A stretch of DNA of 64,000 bases. It comes from Erigeron canadensis. Its lineage: Eukaryota; Streptophyta; Magnoliopsida; Asterales; Asteraceae. Below the pieces are notes generated by a model, which made no database searches, had not been told where the DNA came from, and saw nothing but the letters and a program-made list of their open reading frames with translations. A program made the position numbers and the translations under genes. The stretch covers positions 13,826,735 to 13,890,734 of the forward strand of contig NC_057769.1 in NCBI RefSeq assembly GCF_010389155.1, given 5' to 3'. This document shows, piece by piece, positions 1 through 11,165 of this stretch (its first letter is position 1; the number at the start of each line of letters is the position of its first letter).

Positions 1-430
1 TCCACCTGTCATAAAAACCCTTATTAAATAGAGTTCTACTAGCTAGGTCACCTGCAAACCCCATCCTCTGGAAATCACCCTGTATCAAGTCATGACGGAA
101 ACTGGTGAGACCTGTAGCACCAACTTCCTACTCAACTGTGCCTAAATGAAGTATACCAATGAGATCAGCAGCGGTGAACTGTATCTGCTGCCCAGCAACA
201 ATGGTATGAAATATATGTTCGTCTCCAGCACGAACAACATTAGCATTTGCCCAGAAATCTCTTAAATAATCAAGATATATGATGGGTAAATGAGTAAGCA
301 CATAATAAACTCGAGATCTTCTGAAGAAAGCGAATATATCGTGATAATATTCGGTCCCTTCCTGACCATCATCGAAGTTCATCACGTAGTTGTGCGCACC
401 GATGAAGTTTCTTGCCATTTCTGTAATCAA
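1..430 (-). pseudogene. Sirevirus-like ORF3 fragment, cut by the window edge
   Basis: Read on the minus strand from about 430 this gives roughly 100 residues ending in ILHLGTVE, then an in-frame stop, after which the reading continues recognisably (FQRMGFAGDL, then a downstream GF..RW) to the window edge. The pattern (a bulky SR..Y stretch, a DYLRDFW motif, an IxFTAADLIGILHLG motif) matches the ORF that lies between pol and the 3' LTR of the large copia element near 30-31 kb (there IDSFW, then ESLRTILHLG, then CFQRMGFVGQ). It is therefore a homologous ORF3 from a second, older Sirevirus-like element whose 3' end lies left of the window. The stop shows it is not intact. No Pfam family is recognised by eye; its function is unknown. 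Confidence 0.7.
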
Positions 431-1010
431 TAATACATGATTAATTACCTAAATTGACATAAAAATTCACACGCATAATCTACACAACTAGAATTATCTC
501 TGTAACCTAGTCAAAAACATATAAATTATCCCTGTAATTTATACTAAATACAATTAATATAAATTATCTCTGTAATTAAGTTAACCAATTATAAATTATC
601 TCGGTAATTTACAATCAACACATATAAATAAATTATCTCGGTAATTTAGTTATACACTTCATTAACTCATTTTCAAATTTTTATTACGATAAACTTTTGA
701 AAATCTGTTAACTTAACTTAAATTAACCCTGTAATTAAGTTAAAATTAAAAATTAACTCATTTTCAAATATTTATAACGATAAAACTTTTGAAAATCTGT
801 TAAGTCCAAAATACGAGGTCGTATTTCAAGGTCAAAATACGGTTAACCAAACTCTAAAATACGAGGTCGTATTTTCCAATTTGGCATCGTATTTATTCAG
901 GTCGTAAATCGGAATCGTATTCTGGAAGTCAACAAAAGTCAAAATCAATTGACAAATGCGAGGTAGTATTTCCGGGCTAGCAAACCCCTAAATACGAGGT
1001 CGTCGCACTA
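431..1010. repeat. Degenerate short-motif repeats upstream of the left ORF3
   Basis: From about 485 to 660 a motif close to AATTATCTCGGTAATTTA recurs roughly six times with spacing of 35 to 60 bases. From about 810 to 1010 a second motif, the palindrome-like AAATACGAGGTCGTATTT, recurs in full or in halves. No coding potential is seen. The position (5' of ORF3 on the minus strand) corresponds to the motif-rich spacer of the large Sirevirus at 31.1-32.0 kb, although the motif sequence differs. Confidence 0.6.
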
Positions 1011-1739
1011 TTCATCTTCCCCAACTCGAATTCACGATTTACCCAACCAAAACTTGTAAAAATTGTATCTATACGTTCGTATTCAAGTGATAAACATACC
1101 CCAACCCTTAGTTTTACCCAAAAAACATCAAAATCGAAGAATTTAGGAAAAACTTGTTCGAAAATTTCAAACCCTATTTTCTTGATTTTCTTGTTGCATG
1201 GTTAACTATTGGACGATTAGATTATATACCTAGATTCAGTATTTCACGAGGATGATGAATATATCAACGAAAAACACTCGATCTAACTGTATCTATCAAA
1301 TCACCAACGGGGTAGCAAAGTTGATTTTCGGGGTCGTAAAGCTCTAAAATTGATATTTAATATGTGAGGTTGTGATTAGGGTTATTTGGTTTATATACCC
1401 ACTTGACCCGAATGGGTCTGGGTCAACCCGACCTTGTCAATGTTTCTGAATAATTGATCAATGTTTACTATGAACTTCCTAGAAATATGAAAAATTAAAA
1501 TGACCAAACCTGTAGCCATCGAATATTCATCTTTTCTCTGATCTTCGTCTTAAACCTGAAAAGTTAATAAACTTACACAAATTTCTTTAACTTTTCCACT
1601 ATCAATCTTTCTTAAACAATCTCGAAACGAGCTTTCCCTTACTGTACCACTTGCAATTAATCTACCACTTGTAAAATTGACAAACGTATTCATACAATTT
1701 CACAACATATTCCTAGTTATAAAATTGATTCTTCATTCT
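1011..1739. other. Non-coding AT-rich stretch
   Basis: No gene, RNA gene or clear repeat boundary is seen. A short run near 1395-1440 has the GGGTCAACCCGACC flavour of the diverged repeats at 55 kb and 60 kb. The stretch is probably the untranslated spacer of the decayed Sirevirus-like element. Confidence 0.4.
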
Positions 1740-1900
1740 TACACTCCCCCTCAATTTTATGACTAGGAGTATAACTATGATCAATCAACATAACTACCAT
1801 CATTCTTATGTGCTCCCCCTCAATTTATGATTGAGATACATAACTATGATGTTGTTTTAAATAATTAATCATTCTTATGTACTCCCCCTCAATACATAAC
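1740..1900 (-). repeat. Three polypurine-tract-like motifs
   Basis: ACTCCCCCTCAA or a near copy occurs three times about 70 bases apart (near 1743, 1811 and 1881), each next to a CATAACTATGAT motif. On the minus strand each reads TTGAGGGGGAGT, the shape of a copia polypurine tract; the tract of the large element at 28799-28810 reads TCAAGGGGGAGT. Multiple polypurine tracts are a described trait of Sireviruses. No LTR start follows them here, so a role in priming is inferred only. Confidence 0.5.
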
Positions 1901-2124
1901 TATGATTAATTATCAGAGCAATAGAAATTCTTATGATATAAAATCCCTTTATATCATACAAATTTCATATTACCAGAGCAAAATATACATTATGAAATGT
2001 AGAAATTCTTATAACATATCTTTACATTATATAAATTTCATACACTTTAACATATTCATTATAACTTCATATTCTTATGAAAACAATTTCATAACTATAT
2101 GACCTAAATAATCAATAGTTATAC

Positions 2125-2850
2125 ATGAGTATATGTTTCTATATCTAAAGTTTTCAAAATATCTTTGAACACTTTTCACATTCAAACATGATACGCATGT
2201 CTAAAGTATAATTTACCTTTCACATTCATATATTTGTTTCTATTTCTAAGGTTTATACCTATATAAACCTTTCAAATTTAAACGAAATATCTATGTCTAA
2301 GGTATATATAACATCAACCTTTCACATTTAAACATTAAACATTATGTTTCTATGTCTAAGGCATATAATTATGTAAATCCTTTCATATTCACTTAATGTG
2401 TTTATAACATGTACATTAAGTCTATATCTAAGGATATAAAATAACCTCTACATTCACATTATGTATATGTCAAAGGTTTATCTAACCTTCTACACTTACA
2501 TTATGTCGATGTCTAAGGATTTTATTATAACCCTTTATATTCACATTAAGTCTATGTCTAAGATTTTAATTAATCTTCTACATTCACAAACTGTCTATAT
2601 CTAAGGATAGTACTTAACCACTTGTGAAATTTCATTATGTCTATGTCTAAGACCTAATAGTCTTCTACATTCACACAATGTCAAAGTTCACATAACCTTT
2701 CACATTTACTTAATATTGATGTTAAGGTCTTCCTTAACCTTCTACATTCATACTAAGTCTATGTCTAAGGATTTTACATATATAGTTGATAATCTTTCAT
2801 ATTTAAATCAAGATTTCTATATCTAAGCTCTTCAACTAACAATATTATAA
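2125..2850. repeat. Degenerate 50-60 bp tandem repeat, about 13 units
   Basis: A unit built of TCTATGTCTAAGG, an AT-rich linker, and CCTTCTACATTCACATTATG recurs every 50 to 60 bases. The units are diverged by substitutions and small indels, so the array is old. It lies inside the non-coding remnant of the left-hand Sirevirus-like element. No open frame runs through it. Confidence 0.75.
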
Positions 2851-4145
2851 ACATTACTATAATCATCTTGTTAATTACTGTATCAGAGCAAGTCTGGCAT
2901 TAACCTTGTCAGAGCAATGATCCCTTTAATAACCTGATGATCTTAGCTTTGCTTATCGATCTTCAGTCTTTTGCTCAAAATTCCTTCCTTTGGATTGAGT
3001 TCTCTGCAAATACACTGAATAAAAAAAAAAATCGAGACAACAAATTAATTGTCATACCCGAAACTTGATACCCAGAAACTTCATATTTAAATAGCAAACT
3101 TCAAACTTTCTGTATCGTCATAACAATCAACTAATCCACCAAAGCTTGTTGTAATCCAACCCCTCAACAATAAATCCCTCCAAATTAAGCATATTCTGAG
3201 TCTCTACTCGCCTTGCATAATTGACATGTGATAAAGGAGTTGAATTTCCATCAATCAATCTTGTACTAGTTGACTATAATGAGAAACTTTGAGATTTGAA
3301 GCTCAAACTTTACGAACATGGATCTTCCTGTTTCACAACAATTCTTTGTTTCTAAAAAGAATAGTATGCTTCTTTGTGCTAATACCTGCACAATCCAGCT
3401 GAAAAATACCATGCAGAGATAAAAATACAAATGTTCTTTTTTTTTCATTACTATGCTAGCAATGACTTAATCTAGAACTACATTTTTCATTTTCTTCTCC
3501 CGATTTTGTTCTTCTTTTACTATTATAAGTCATAAGTCCCATATGACCTTGTCTTAGTCTAAGAACTACAAAATAATTATAAAGTATCGAACCTTAAGAA
3601 CTCTGTCTTAATGTTCCATTGATACTTATCAGAGCTTTAGAATCTTAAGAGCACTGTCTTATTATTCTAAGGTAATAATAAATAACCTACCCTGAGGTCT
3701 TTCATTTAAATCTATGGATCACCTACCCTGAGGTCTTCCAATTACATGCAAATCTATATTGATTTTGTTTCAAGTCAATTAATTTTAACCCAGAAAAATC
3801 ACATAACTAAACCTAATCACTTATACTTTTGCATATAAAAATATAATTTTTGCCATAACACGGAGTCGTAAATGATGGCTAACATGTGTTGGCTTCAGAT
3901 CTTTAAGATGAACTAATGTGGTCATATTTTTTGTTGTTGAAGAAAAAGTCCTAACGAACCCATAATGGACAACAAACTAAATTAAAAGAAATAATAATAA
4001 CAATAACATAAGAATTCAATGTTAAAAATAAATAATAATGATTAATTATGTGCAAAGTATATAAAAAGAAAAACCCTTTTGCATTTGATCGTAACTTCTT
4101 CTTTTTTTGTCGTACGTGAGTTATGTTATGCATTACCAATAAAAT
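2851..4145. other. Non-coding stretch, no gene seen
   Basis: Short AT-rich sequence with scattered TCAGAGCA and CCCTGAGGTCTT repeats (3688 and 3728). Only chance open frames occur, none with recognisable composition. Probably more remnant of the left-hand retroelement. Confidence 0.4.
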
Positions 4146-4455
4146 AGAAAAATGTAAATTAATTATTTTTAATATGGGTGAAATTGTAAATTGGTGATAG
4201 AAAACCGAAAAAGTGTAAATTAATTATTTTTAAGTGTAAATTGGTGATGGAAAAACAAAAAAGTATAACTAATTATTTTTAAATTGAGTTAAAGTGTAAA
4301 TTGGTGATGGAAAATCTAAAAATGTAAGTTAACTATTTTTAAATTTGGTTAAAGTGTAAATTGGTGATGGGAAACCAAAAAGTGTAAATTAATTGTTTTA
4401 GATTGGGGTTAAAATCTAAATTGGTGATGAAAAACCAAAAAGCGTAAATTAATTT
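4146..4455. repeat. About five tandem units of a 60-bp repeat
   Basis: GTGTAAATTGGTGATGG followed by AAAACCAAAAAGTGTAAAT and an ATTATTTTTAA spacer repeats about five times at 60-65 bp spacing. The same unit is found twice inside each of the three long tandem units at 12.2-13.9 kb, so the two loci share a repeat family. Confidence 0.8.
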
Positions 4456-4680
4456 AGATTAATATTAAAAAAAATTAGAGGATTAATAAATATGGAGGAT
4501 TCGGCTAAAGGAGAGAGATTAGGGGTGTCAAGTGTACCCCCAACCCCTCTTTTAGTTATATTATAGATATCTCATCCTAATTTTTAGACATTGTCAGATT
4601 TATCCACCCATATAATATTGTATAACATTCACACTTACACGTACAAGTTTAAAATCATAAAAGCTTAACTTTATTGTTTA

Positions 4681-6599
4681 GGCCTCTCCCTAAGGAGCCC
4701 GTCGATGGGTCTTCGACCAAGACTCCATAGGGAGCAAGCTCGTCGACGCCTTCTTCCTTCAAGCCCTTTCGATCCATCGATGCATGAAGACGAGGGGAAT
4801 GGAGCGTGGTGAGGCCGCTAGTAACGTAAACAAAAAAAATATATTTTTGTTTTCAAAAATTTTTAAAACTAAATGGATAGTTTCTTATTTTATTTTTTTT
4901 TTAAACTTTTCATCTATATATACTACTTTTTCACATCTCATTCTTCATCACTCATTCCATTATCTTCACAATTCCTTTCATTTTCTTCACACTATCAACA
5001 AAATCTTTCACTCCCACTCCATCTTTAAATCATGTCAAACAACGAAAACCAAATTAACAACATTTGGAATGCCTTTCTTGAAAACCCGATGTCGGCTATG
5101 TCTTCAACTAACCAAGGCCAAACAAGCCATGCTTCAACCTCATCCAACCCGCCCCCAATGGGTCCTCCACCCCTTGCCTCGTTAACCCATATTCTTAACC
5201 GCATTACAATCAAATTAACTACAATCCAATTATGGGTCAAAGTTGGACCGAGTCTCAACGTTTGGTGTTAGCCCAAGCCCAAATGCAAGATCAAATGGCG
5301 TTTGACTTTCACCAACAACAGCAACGACCAAGAACCTCACAACCGCCATTGATTATCAATGAAAATGTCCCCGACAAAGATAGTGTCACGTCTGCCGATG
5401 ATGAAGATGAAGTTGTGGAGGTGGGTCGTGGGAAGAGACGCGTCACAAAACCGAGAGAGAAAAGAAACTGGGAGAATGAGGATACACTGTTTTTGGCACG
5501 GTGTTGGGTGCATTGGTCGCAGGACCCGGTGCTAGGTAATAGTCAGACGGATGGTGTTTTTTAGAAAAAAGTGGTGGAGATGTTCAACAAAGAAACGGCA
5601 TACGCACCACGTACCAAGAGCAAAATACATGGCAAATGGAACAAGATTAAAAAGGGTGTTAAGGAATTTGGTGCGGCGTTGAAGAAGGTTAGCGAGCAAG
5701 ACCGACAAAGTGGGGCGGATGAGCGACAGGTGGCTGATGAGGCTGTGAAACTATACAAGAAACATACAGGGGAGAAATATTGGCATTACCAGAGTTGGTA
5801 TGACCTTCTTAAAACCTTGTCCAACTTTTCGAATGAAAACGAGGCCACGAGTAGTCGACAAGCTCCGGCGGTAGATTTGACCGCCGATGATGTTCCATTA
5901 GGCAAGACCCTCATTCCCACCCCCACCCCGGCCCCATTTGAGGCCCTATTTGGGTCAGACCCCATTAGGCGACCACCGGGTCGTAACGTTCGTCGTAGGT
6001 TGTCTAGTTCATCCGATGTCACATCGGACCGATCTTCGGGTTCTGAAACGGCTCAACAGATTAGTTCTTATCTTCAAGAACAAAAAGATGTTTTGCGACA
6101 GGCCGAGATTAAAGATGCTATGAAGTTTTTGGCGAGACCAATCCCGACGGGCTTGTCGGCAAACGACTTAGAAGCACATATGAGATATCGCCAATACTTG
6201 CAAGAGAACTTCCGTAGCTCGTTTTATGCACTGGCGGCACCGCCGGCTCCTAGCCACGACCCGGAGGAGGACGGGGACGACCAGACCGCCAATGACGAGT
6301 AGTTTAATTTTTAATAATCATAATGTTTTATTTTTCCTTGTAATGTTTTCTTTTTAAGTGTGTTATGTGTTATATTTTTAGTTAATGTTTAATTGTAATG
6401 TTTTTTTAATTTAGTTGTAATGTTTTATTATTAATAAAATTAAGTTACTTTTAATTTTGTGTAAATATAAAATAAAAAAAATTATAAAGTGTGGAAGAGG
6501 GGTTATAGGGATTGATTGTGGAAGAGGTGGATAAAGAGAGAGAAAAGCTGACGTGGCATTGTGGAAGAGGGGAAATGTGTTCATCCTTAGGGAGAGGCC
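4681..6599 (+). mobile_element. PIF/Harbinger-like element with ORF1 only
   Basis: Perfect 16-bp terminal inverted repeats GGCCTCTCCCTAAGGA (4681-4696) and its reverse complement (6584-6599). The flanking triplets are TTA on the left and CTA on the right, one mismatch from the TTA/TAA duplication of PIF/Harbinger elements. A TATA-like CTATATATA lies near 4913, about 120 bases before the first ATG of the internal gene. Only the Myb-like ORF1 is present; no DDE transposase frame is seen, so the element would depend on a relative. GTGGAAGAGG repeats three times near the right end, as subterminal repeats often do. Confidence 0.75.
5032..6302 (+). pseudogene. Harbinger ORF1-type Myb/trihelix-like DNA-binding protein, broken
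   Basis: The reading starts at the ATG at 5032 (low-complexity N, S, P, Q start), needs a frame change near 5200-5235, then continues through a basic linker (GRGKRRVTKPREKR) into a Myb/SANT-like domain (NWENEDTLFLARCWVHWSQD, about 5469-5530). At 5562-5564 a TAG follows DGVF, where the family has tryptophan (FW), so it is a one-base nonsense change. The frame then runs on (KKVVEMFNKE, WNKIKKGVKEFG, YKKHTGEKYWHYQSWYDLLK) to an acidic end at 6302. The C-terminal part (5571-6302, about 240 residues) is otherwise open. In plants this domain type is known from Pong/PIF ORF1, which helps the transposase bind or enter the nucleus. The two defects suggest a recently lost gene. Confidence 0.7.
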
Positions 6600-6727
6600 C
6601 TAGTTAAGAGGAAAAAAAAATTATAGCTTGACAACGATAGTAGTCATTTGACAACGATATAAATAATAAAATTTTATAGCTTGGGTACCTAGATATACAT
6701 ATATATATATACATATATATATATATA

Positions 6728-7599
6728 GGAGAGATCAAATAAAAATGTGTCTTAAGGAGAGAAGGTCTTATGAACCAATCAGAACGTGACATGTGGATTT
6801 AAAAAAAAAAAGCGGTGGCATTTTTGTAAATAAATCAAACTTTTGTCAGCCTGGTTCTGGATCAGCCTGGGTCTGGTCAGCTTGGGTTATGATCAGCTTG
6901 GTTTGTCAGCTTGGTTGGGTCAGCTTGGTTGGTCAGCTTGGGTTCTGGTCAGCTTGGGTTGTGATCAGCTTGGTTAGTCAGCCTGGTTGGGTCAGATTGG
7001 TCAGCCTGGGTTATGGGTCAGCTTGGTCAGCCTGGAATCTGGGTCAGCTTGGGATCTACATTTGTGTAGATTATGTGTAGTTTTGTATCAAGCTGACCCA
7101 ACCCAAGATAACCAAGCTGACCCAACCTGACCCAGACCCCAAGCTGACCCAACCCAACCCCAAGCTGATCCAAAACCCATTATCTACATTTGTGTAGATT
7201 GTGTCAACTTGACCCAACCCAAGCTAACCAAGCTGACCCAACCTGACCCAACCCAACCCCAAGCTGACCTAGCCCCAACCTGACCCAATCAAACCCTGAC
7301 CTCAATCTGATCATGCTGACCAACCAAGCTGATCTGAACCCAAGCTGACCTAAACCAAGCTGAGCAACCAAGCTAACCCAGAACCCAAGCTGACCTACCA
7401 AGCTGATCAGAACCCAAACTGACCCAGACCAAAGCTGACCCAGAACCCAAGCTAACCAAGTTTCAAAAAAGTTTGTTTTATTTACCAAAATGTCACCACG
7501 CATTTTTTTTTCCATTTTGACACATGTCGCGTTCTAATTGGCCTATATGACCTTCTCTTCCTTCTCTCCTTAAGACACATTCTTCCAGGATTTCTACCC
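6728..7599. mobile_element. Foldback-like element 1 with minisatellite arms
   Basis: Bounded on both sides by (TA)n. The left end GGAGAGATCAAATAAAAATG runs into TCTTAAGGAGAGAAGG and an ACCAATCAGAACGTGACATG segment; the right end (about 7515-7599) is its diverged inverse, giving inverted termini of about 70 bases. Between them the left arm (6846-7045) is a tandem array of TGGGTCAGCTTGG-type units and the right arm (7088-7455) is the same array inverted, CCAAGCTGACCCA. Inverted arms made of subrepeats are the hallmark of foldback elements. No real gene is present; the long open frames (WVSLGSGQ-type peptides) are a by-product of the array. Confidence 0.7.
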
Positions 7600-7625
7600 T
7601 ATATATACATATATATATATATATA

Positions 7626-8941
7626 GGAGAGAGATCAAATAAGAAGGTGTGTTAAGGAGAGAAAGGGAGAAAAGGTTATATTAACCAATCAGAGTGTTAC
7701 ACATCGTTTTTAAAAAAAGTTACGCGGTGGCATTTTTGTAAATAAATCAAACTTTTGGTCAGCCTGGGTTCTGGGTCAGCTTGGGTTCTGAGTCAGCTTG
7801 GTCAGCCCAGGTTCTGGGTCAGCTTAGTCAACCCCAAGCTAACCCAAACCAACCCCAAGCTGAACCAACCCAACCCCAACCTGACCCAGAACCCAAGCTG
7901 ATTCAACCTGACAAGACCCGAAGCTGACCCAACGTGACCCAAGCTAACCCAAAACCCATAATCTACATTTGTGTAGATTATGTGTAAATTGTGTCAAGCT
8001 AACCCAACCCCAAGTTGACCCAACCTGACCAGACCCCAAGCTGACCCAACCTGACCCAGAACCCAAGCTAATGCAACCTGACACAGACCCGAAGCTGACC
8101 CAAAACCCGTGTAGATTATGTGTAAATTGTGCCAAGCTAACCCAACCCCAAGCTGACCCAACCTGACCCAAGCTGACCCAATCCAGAACCTAAGCTGACC
8201 CAAAACCCATAATCTACATTTGTGTAGATTAATCTACATTTGTGTAGATTATGTGTATATTGTGTCAAGCTAACCCAACCCCAAGCTGACCCAACCTGAC
8301 CAGACCCCAAGCTAACCCAACCTGACCCAAGCTGATCCAACCCAGAATCCAAGCTGACCCAACCTAGAACCCAAGCTGACCCAAAACCCATAATCTACAT
8401 TTGTGTAGATTGTGTCAAGCTAACCCAACCCTGACCCAGACCCCAAACTGACCCAACCCCAAGCTGACCCAAGCTGACCTAACCTAACCTGACCCTAAGC
8501 TGACCCAAAACCCATAATCTACATTTGTATAGATTATGTGTAAATTGTGTCAAGCTGACCCAACCCTAAGCTGACCCAAACCTGACCAGACCCCAAGCTG
8601 ACCCGACCCAGGCCCCAAGCTGACCCAACCATGACCAAAGATGACCCAGACCCCAAACTGACCCAAGCTGGCCTAAACCTGACATGACCCCAAGCTGACC
8701 CAGACCCAAGCTGACTGATCAAACTGAACCAAACAAAATTGATCCAACCCAAGCTGACCCAACCCAAGCTGACCCAACCGACTGAGATCCCAAGCTGACC
8801 AAGCTTCACAAAACTTTCATTTATTTACAAAATTGCCACTGCGCTTTTTTTTAAAATTTTGCCACATGTCGCGTTCTGATTAGCTAATAGGATATTCTCT
8901 CTCTTCTCTCCTTAAGACACCTTCTTTCAGGATCCTCACCC
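7626..8941. mobile_element. Foldback-like element 2 with minisatellite arms
   Basis: Same termini as the element at 6728 (left GGAGAGAGATCAAATAAGAA; right inverse ends at 8941) and again set in (TA)n. The left arm is short (about 7758-7830); the right arm is long (7831-8800) and contains a higher-order unit of about 100-150 bases. In that unit a hairpin ATCTACATTTGTGTAGAT with ATGTGTAAATTGTGTCAAGC is followed by several AAGCTGACCCAACC units. This higher-order unit occurs five or six times (near 7962, 8107, 8209, 8227, 8392, 8516). The arm asymmetry suggests that unequal exchange has expanded one side. Confidence 0.7.
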
Positions 8942-8958
8942 TATATATATATATATAT

Positions 8959-9021
8959 GAAAAAATGAGTATGAGGCTGTTATGCACCTAACTTAGGTGA
9001 AAAACCCCTCACATTCTTAAT
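8959..9021. mobile_element. Half of a CCTAAGCTTAGG-family MITE
   Basis: Starts inside (TA)n with GAAAAAATGAGTATGAGGCT, followed by GTTATGCACCTAACTTAGG and CCCCTCACATTCTTAATA, then (TA)n again. These are the left-terminal bases of the MITE family that is complete at 14085-14270 and 58619-58809. Only one terminus is present. Confidence 0.6.
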
Positions 9022-9844
9022 ATATATATATATATATATATTAGCAATCACCTCTTCATTCGTACGATAAAGAATCATTATGATGTACATACTTCTTAAT
9101 TATTTACATGTTAAATCAATTGTGACATCAACGACTTTTAGTCCTCTTCACAAAACTTTTTATAATAAAAGCTATAATTAATCTAGTGGTCTGTGTAATT
9201 GTTTCGATCCAACTAACACACCAATAATGCATACATATCAATCCATAGATAACTTATATTTTAATCAAAAACAAAATAATATACCTCAATAAATTTTAGA
9301 TCAAAATATATATCGAAGCATGGAATAATTAAATATACAGAAGATGGGATCGTACCTTAAAGTTTATCAGCCATAAATTTGCCTTAATGGTAATAGTTTC
9401 CGAAAACTTACCAAAAACGAAACTTGATCATGTCCCTAGCATAAAAATCAATCTCAAAGAACCATGTCTTCTTTTATAAAAATTGAAACTAGACATGATG
9501 GCGGACTAAGTCAATAACAAAACTGTATTCAATATATTGTTTTGATTATATATATTATAAATAAAGAATAATATATTTAAGAATTATAGTTAATCGAACC
9601 AAAAAAAAAAAAAAAAAAATTGGTCTCGAGTCAATGATTCCGAGTTTTAAAGTATAACATTATGATAAAAAAAAAAATAACCATAAGGATTAAAAAATAA
9701 TAAATTGAAAATTTAACCGATAGGTAAAGTGTTATAGGAATTAGGAATCAAATGAATATATATTATCATTATGAAAGTTGTTGAGTACGGATCGAACGGA
9801 TAGTTCAAATCAAAAGAATATTGTCGACCAAAAGAAGAAAAAAA
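9022..9844. other. Non-coding AT-rich stretch
   Basis: Contains a 20-base A tract at 9600-9619 and no supportable gene. Nothing else is recognised. Confidence 0.4.
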
Positions 9845-10050
9845 TTCGGTTTAAATACTCGTGCTGATAACGTGTTGTGAGGAAGATAACAGAGAGAAGA
9901 GATTATCATATTTCATCAATGAGATTAGGGTTATGATCCTTTATATAATGTACAAACAACTTGGAGAATAAGTTAAGGGTGAAATATTCATTAATACGAG
10001 TAATATATATTTGTATATATAAAAATAGTTCGTTTTTTCCCTATATATAT
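9845..10050 (-). mobile_element. Possible copia LTR end with primer-site-like sequence
   Basis: On the minus strand a TATA-like CATTATATAAAGG (about 9938-9950) precedes CTTCCTCACA, which is followed at once by ACACGTTATCAGCACGAG. That arrangement resembles a 5' LTR end (CA) and an adjacent copia-type primer-binding site. I could not find the other LTR, an LTR start, or coding sequence, so this may be a fragment or a chance match. Confidence 0.3.
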
Positions 10051-10466
10051 ATATGACACTTATCTTTTTGTGTCAATTAGGCTTTTCGTTTAGGTAACAT
10101 ACATTTTTTTGTAATTTTAAATATATTGACATTTAAAGCTATATTTTTTAGGGCTCGTGTGACACTTTATTCGCCACGTCATTATTTGACTACGTGGTGT
10201 TCATATGTGGACATTTGTTTTTGTCGACTTAAAATATCAAATAAAAAAAACAAATACAAGATTAGAACTCATGATCTTTAATTTTTAATACTATGCACAA
10301 ACCACTTTATTTAACTTAATATTTGTTGATTTTTTGCAAAATGCGGTAGATATTTAATGAATGTTAAAACTAATTAAAAGACATTGATAAAATAATTGTC
10401 GATTTTTGTAACTTATCTCTTTGTATTTAATTATCTTTGTACTTGAAATATAATTTACTTTACACA

Positions 10467-10754
10467 TCTACTATACTATCTTATAATAAAAATAGCACTC
10501 TCCCTCATGGTGTTAAAAATGTAACCATGCGAATGTATGAATTTGTCCCTCCTTTATTTCAATTCAAATGGATTCCTATCTAAATCACTTTCACACTCTC
10601 ACTTCAATTAATTGTTCACTTATACTATTAATACATGTATTTTTTGTTAATGTTGGTTGCTATTGAAACTACATTATTATCATGATATCTCGCTTTATTT
10701 CAATTCAAACACATTGTTAATGGTTAACGCCACAACGCGCGAGTACCATGCTAG
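10467..10754 (+). mobile_element. Non-autonomous Helitron, 288 bp
   Basis: The 5' end TCTACTATACTATC follows an A, and the 3' end, a GC-rich stretch CAACGCGCGAG, then CATGCTAG, precedes a T. Helitrons insert between A and T, begin with TC and end with CTRR after a GC-rich hairpin; all of these are present. The interior is non-coding. Confidence 0.75.
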
Positions 10755-11165
10755 TAAAACTAGATTTAATGGATAATTACATCCAATATTTTACTAACCG
10801 AATATATTGTAAGATATATATTTTCTTATTTTAATCTATTTTTGTAAAATATCAATGTTAAATTAAATATTTTATCAATTTCACACACATATTATTGATA
10901 TTTACATTAATATATTCGATTTATATTTCTTCTCAGATTTTACATAAATAATAAGAATATAATATTATTAAAAATCTTTTTAGTTATATTGTAATGATAC
11001 AATCAACTTTTATAAAGTATTAAATCCTAATATCTTTTATTATATTTATTTAGTCTTACATATGATTTATCATTTGATAAAATAGCACTTATAATAAGTA
11101 ATTAGTAATTAGTTTTACATTTGATTTTTTTTTCCATCGAACATGTATAACTTAGTTGATTATAA
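10755..11165. other. AT-rich stretch, nothing seen
   Basis: No gene or repeat boundary recognised between the Helitron and the MITE. Composition is over 75 percent A+T by eye. Confidence 0.4.

Noticed and set aside
2125..2850. CRISPR-like array
   Set aside because: Units are degenerate and spacers are not unique fixed-length inserts; the context is plant nuclear DNA.
3266..4139. Short minus-strand open frames of about 60 codons
   Set aside because: AT-rich chance frames without codon pattern or domains.
4784..5185. 133-codon frame overlapping the Harbinger ORF1 start
   Set aside because: It begins in the TATA/5' UTR region and is in a different frame from the Q/P-rich ORF1 start at 5032, which fits the ORF1 family better.
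6793..8809. Several overlapping long open frames rich in W, S, L, G, Q on both strands
   Set aside because: They are read-through of the AAGCTGACCC / GGGTCAGCTT array, appear in several frames at once, and have no start context or domain.
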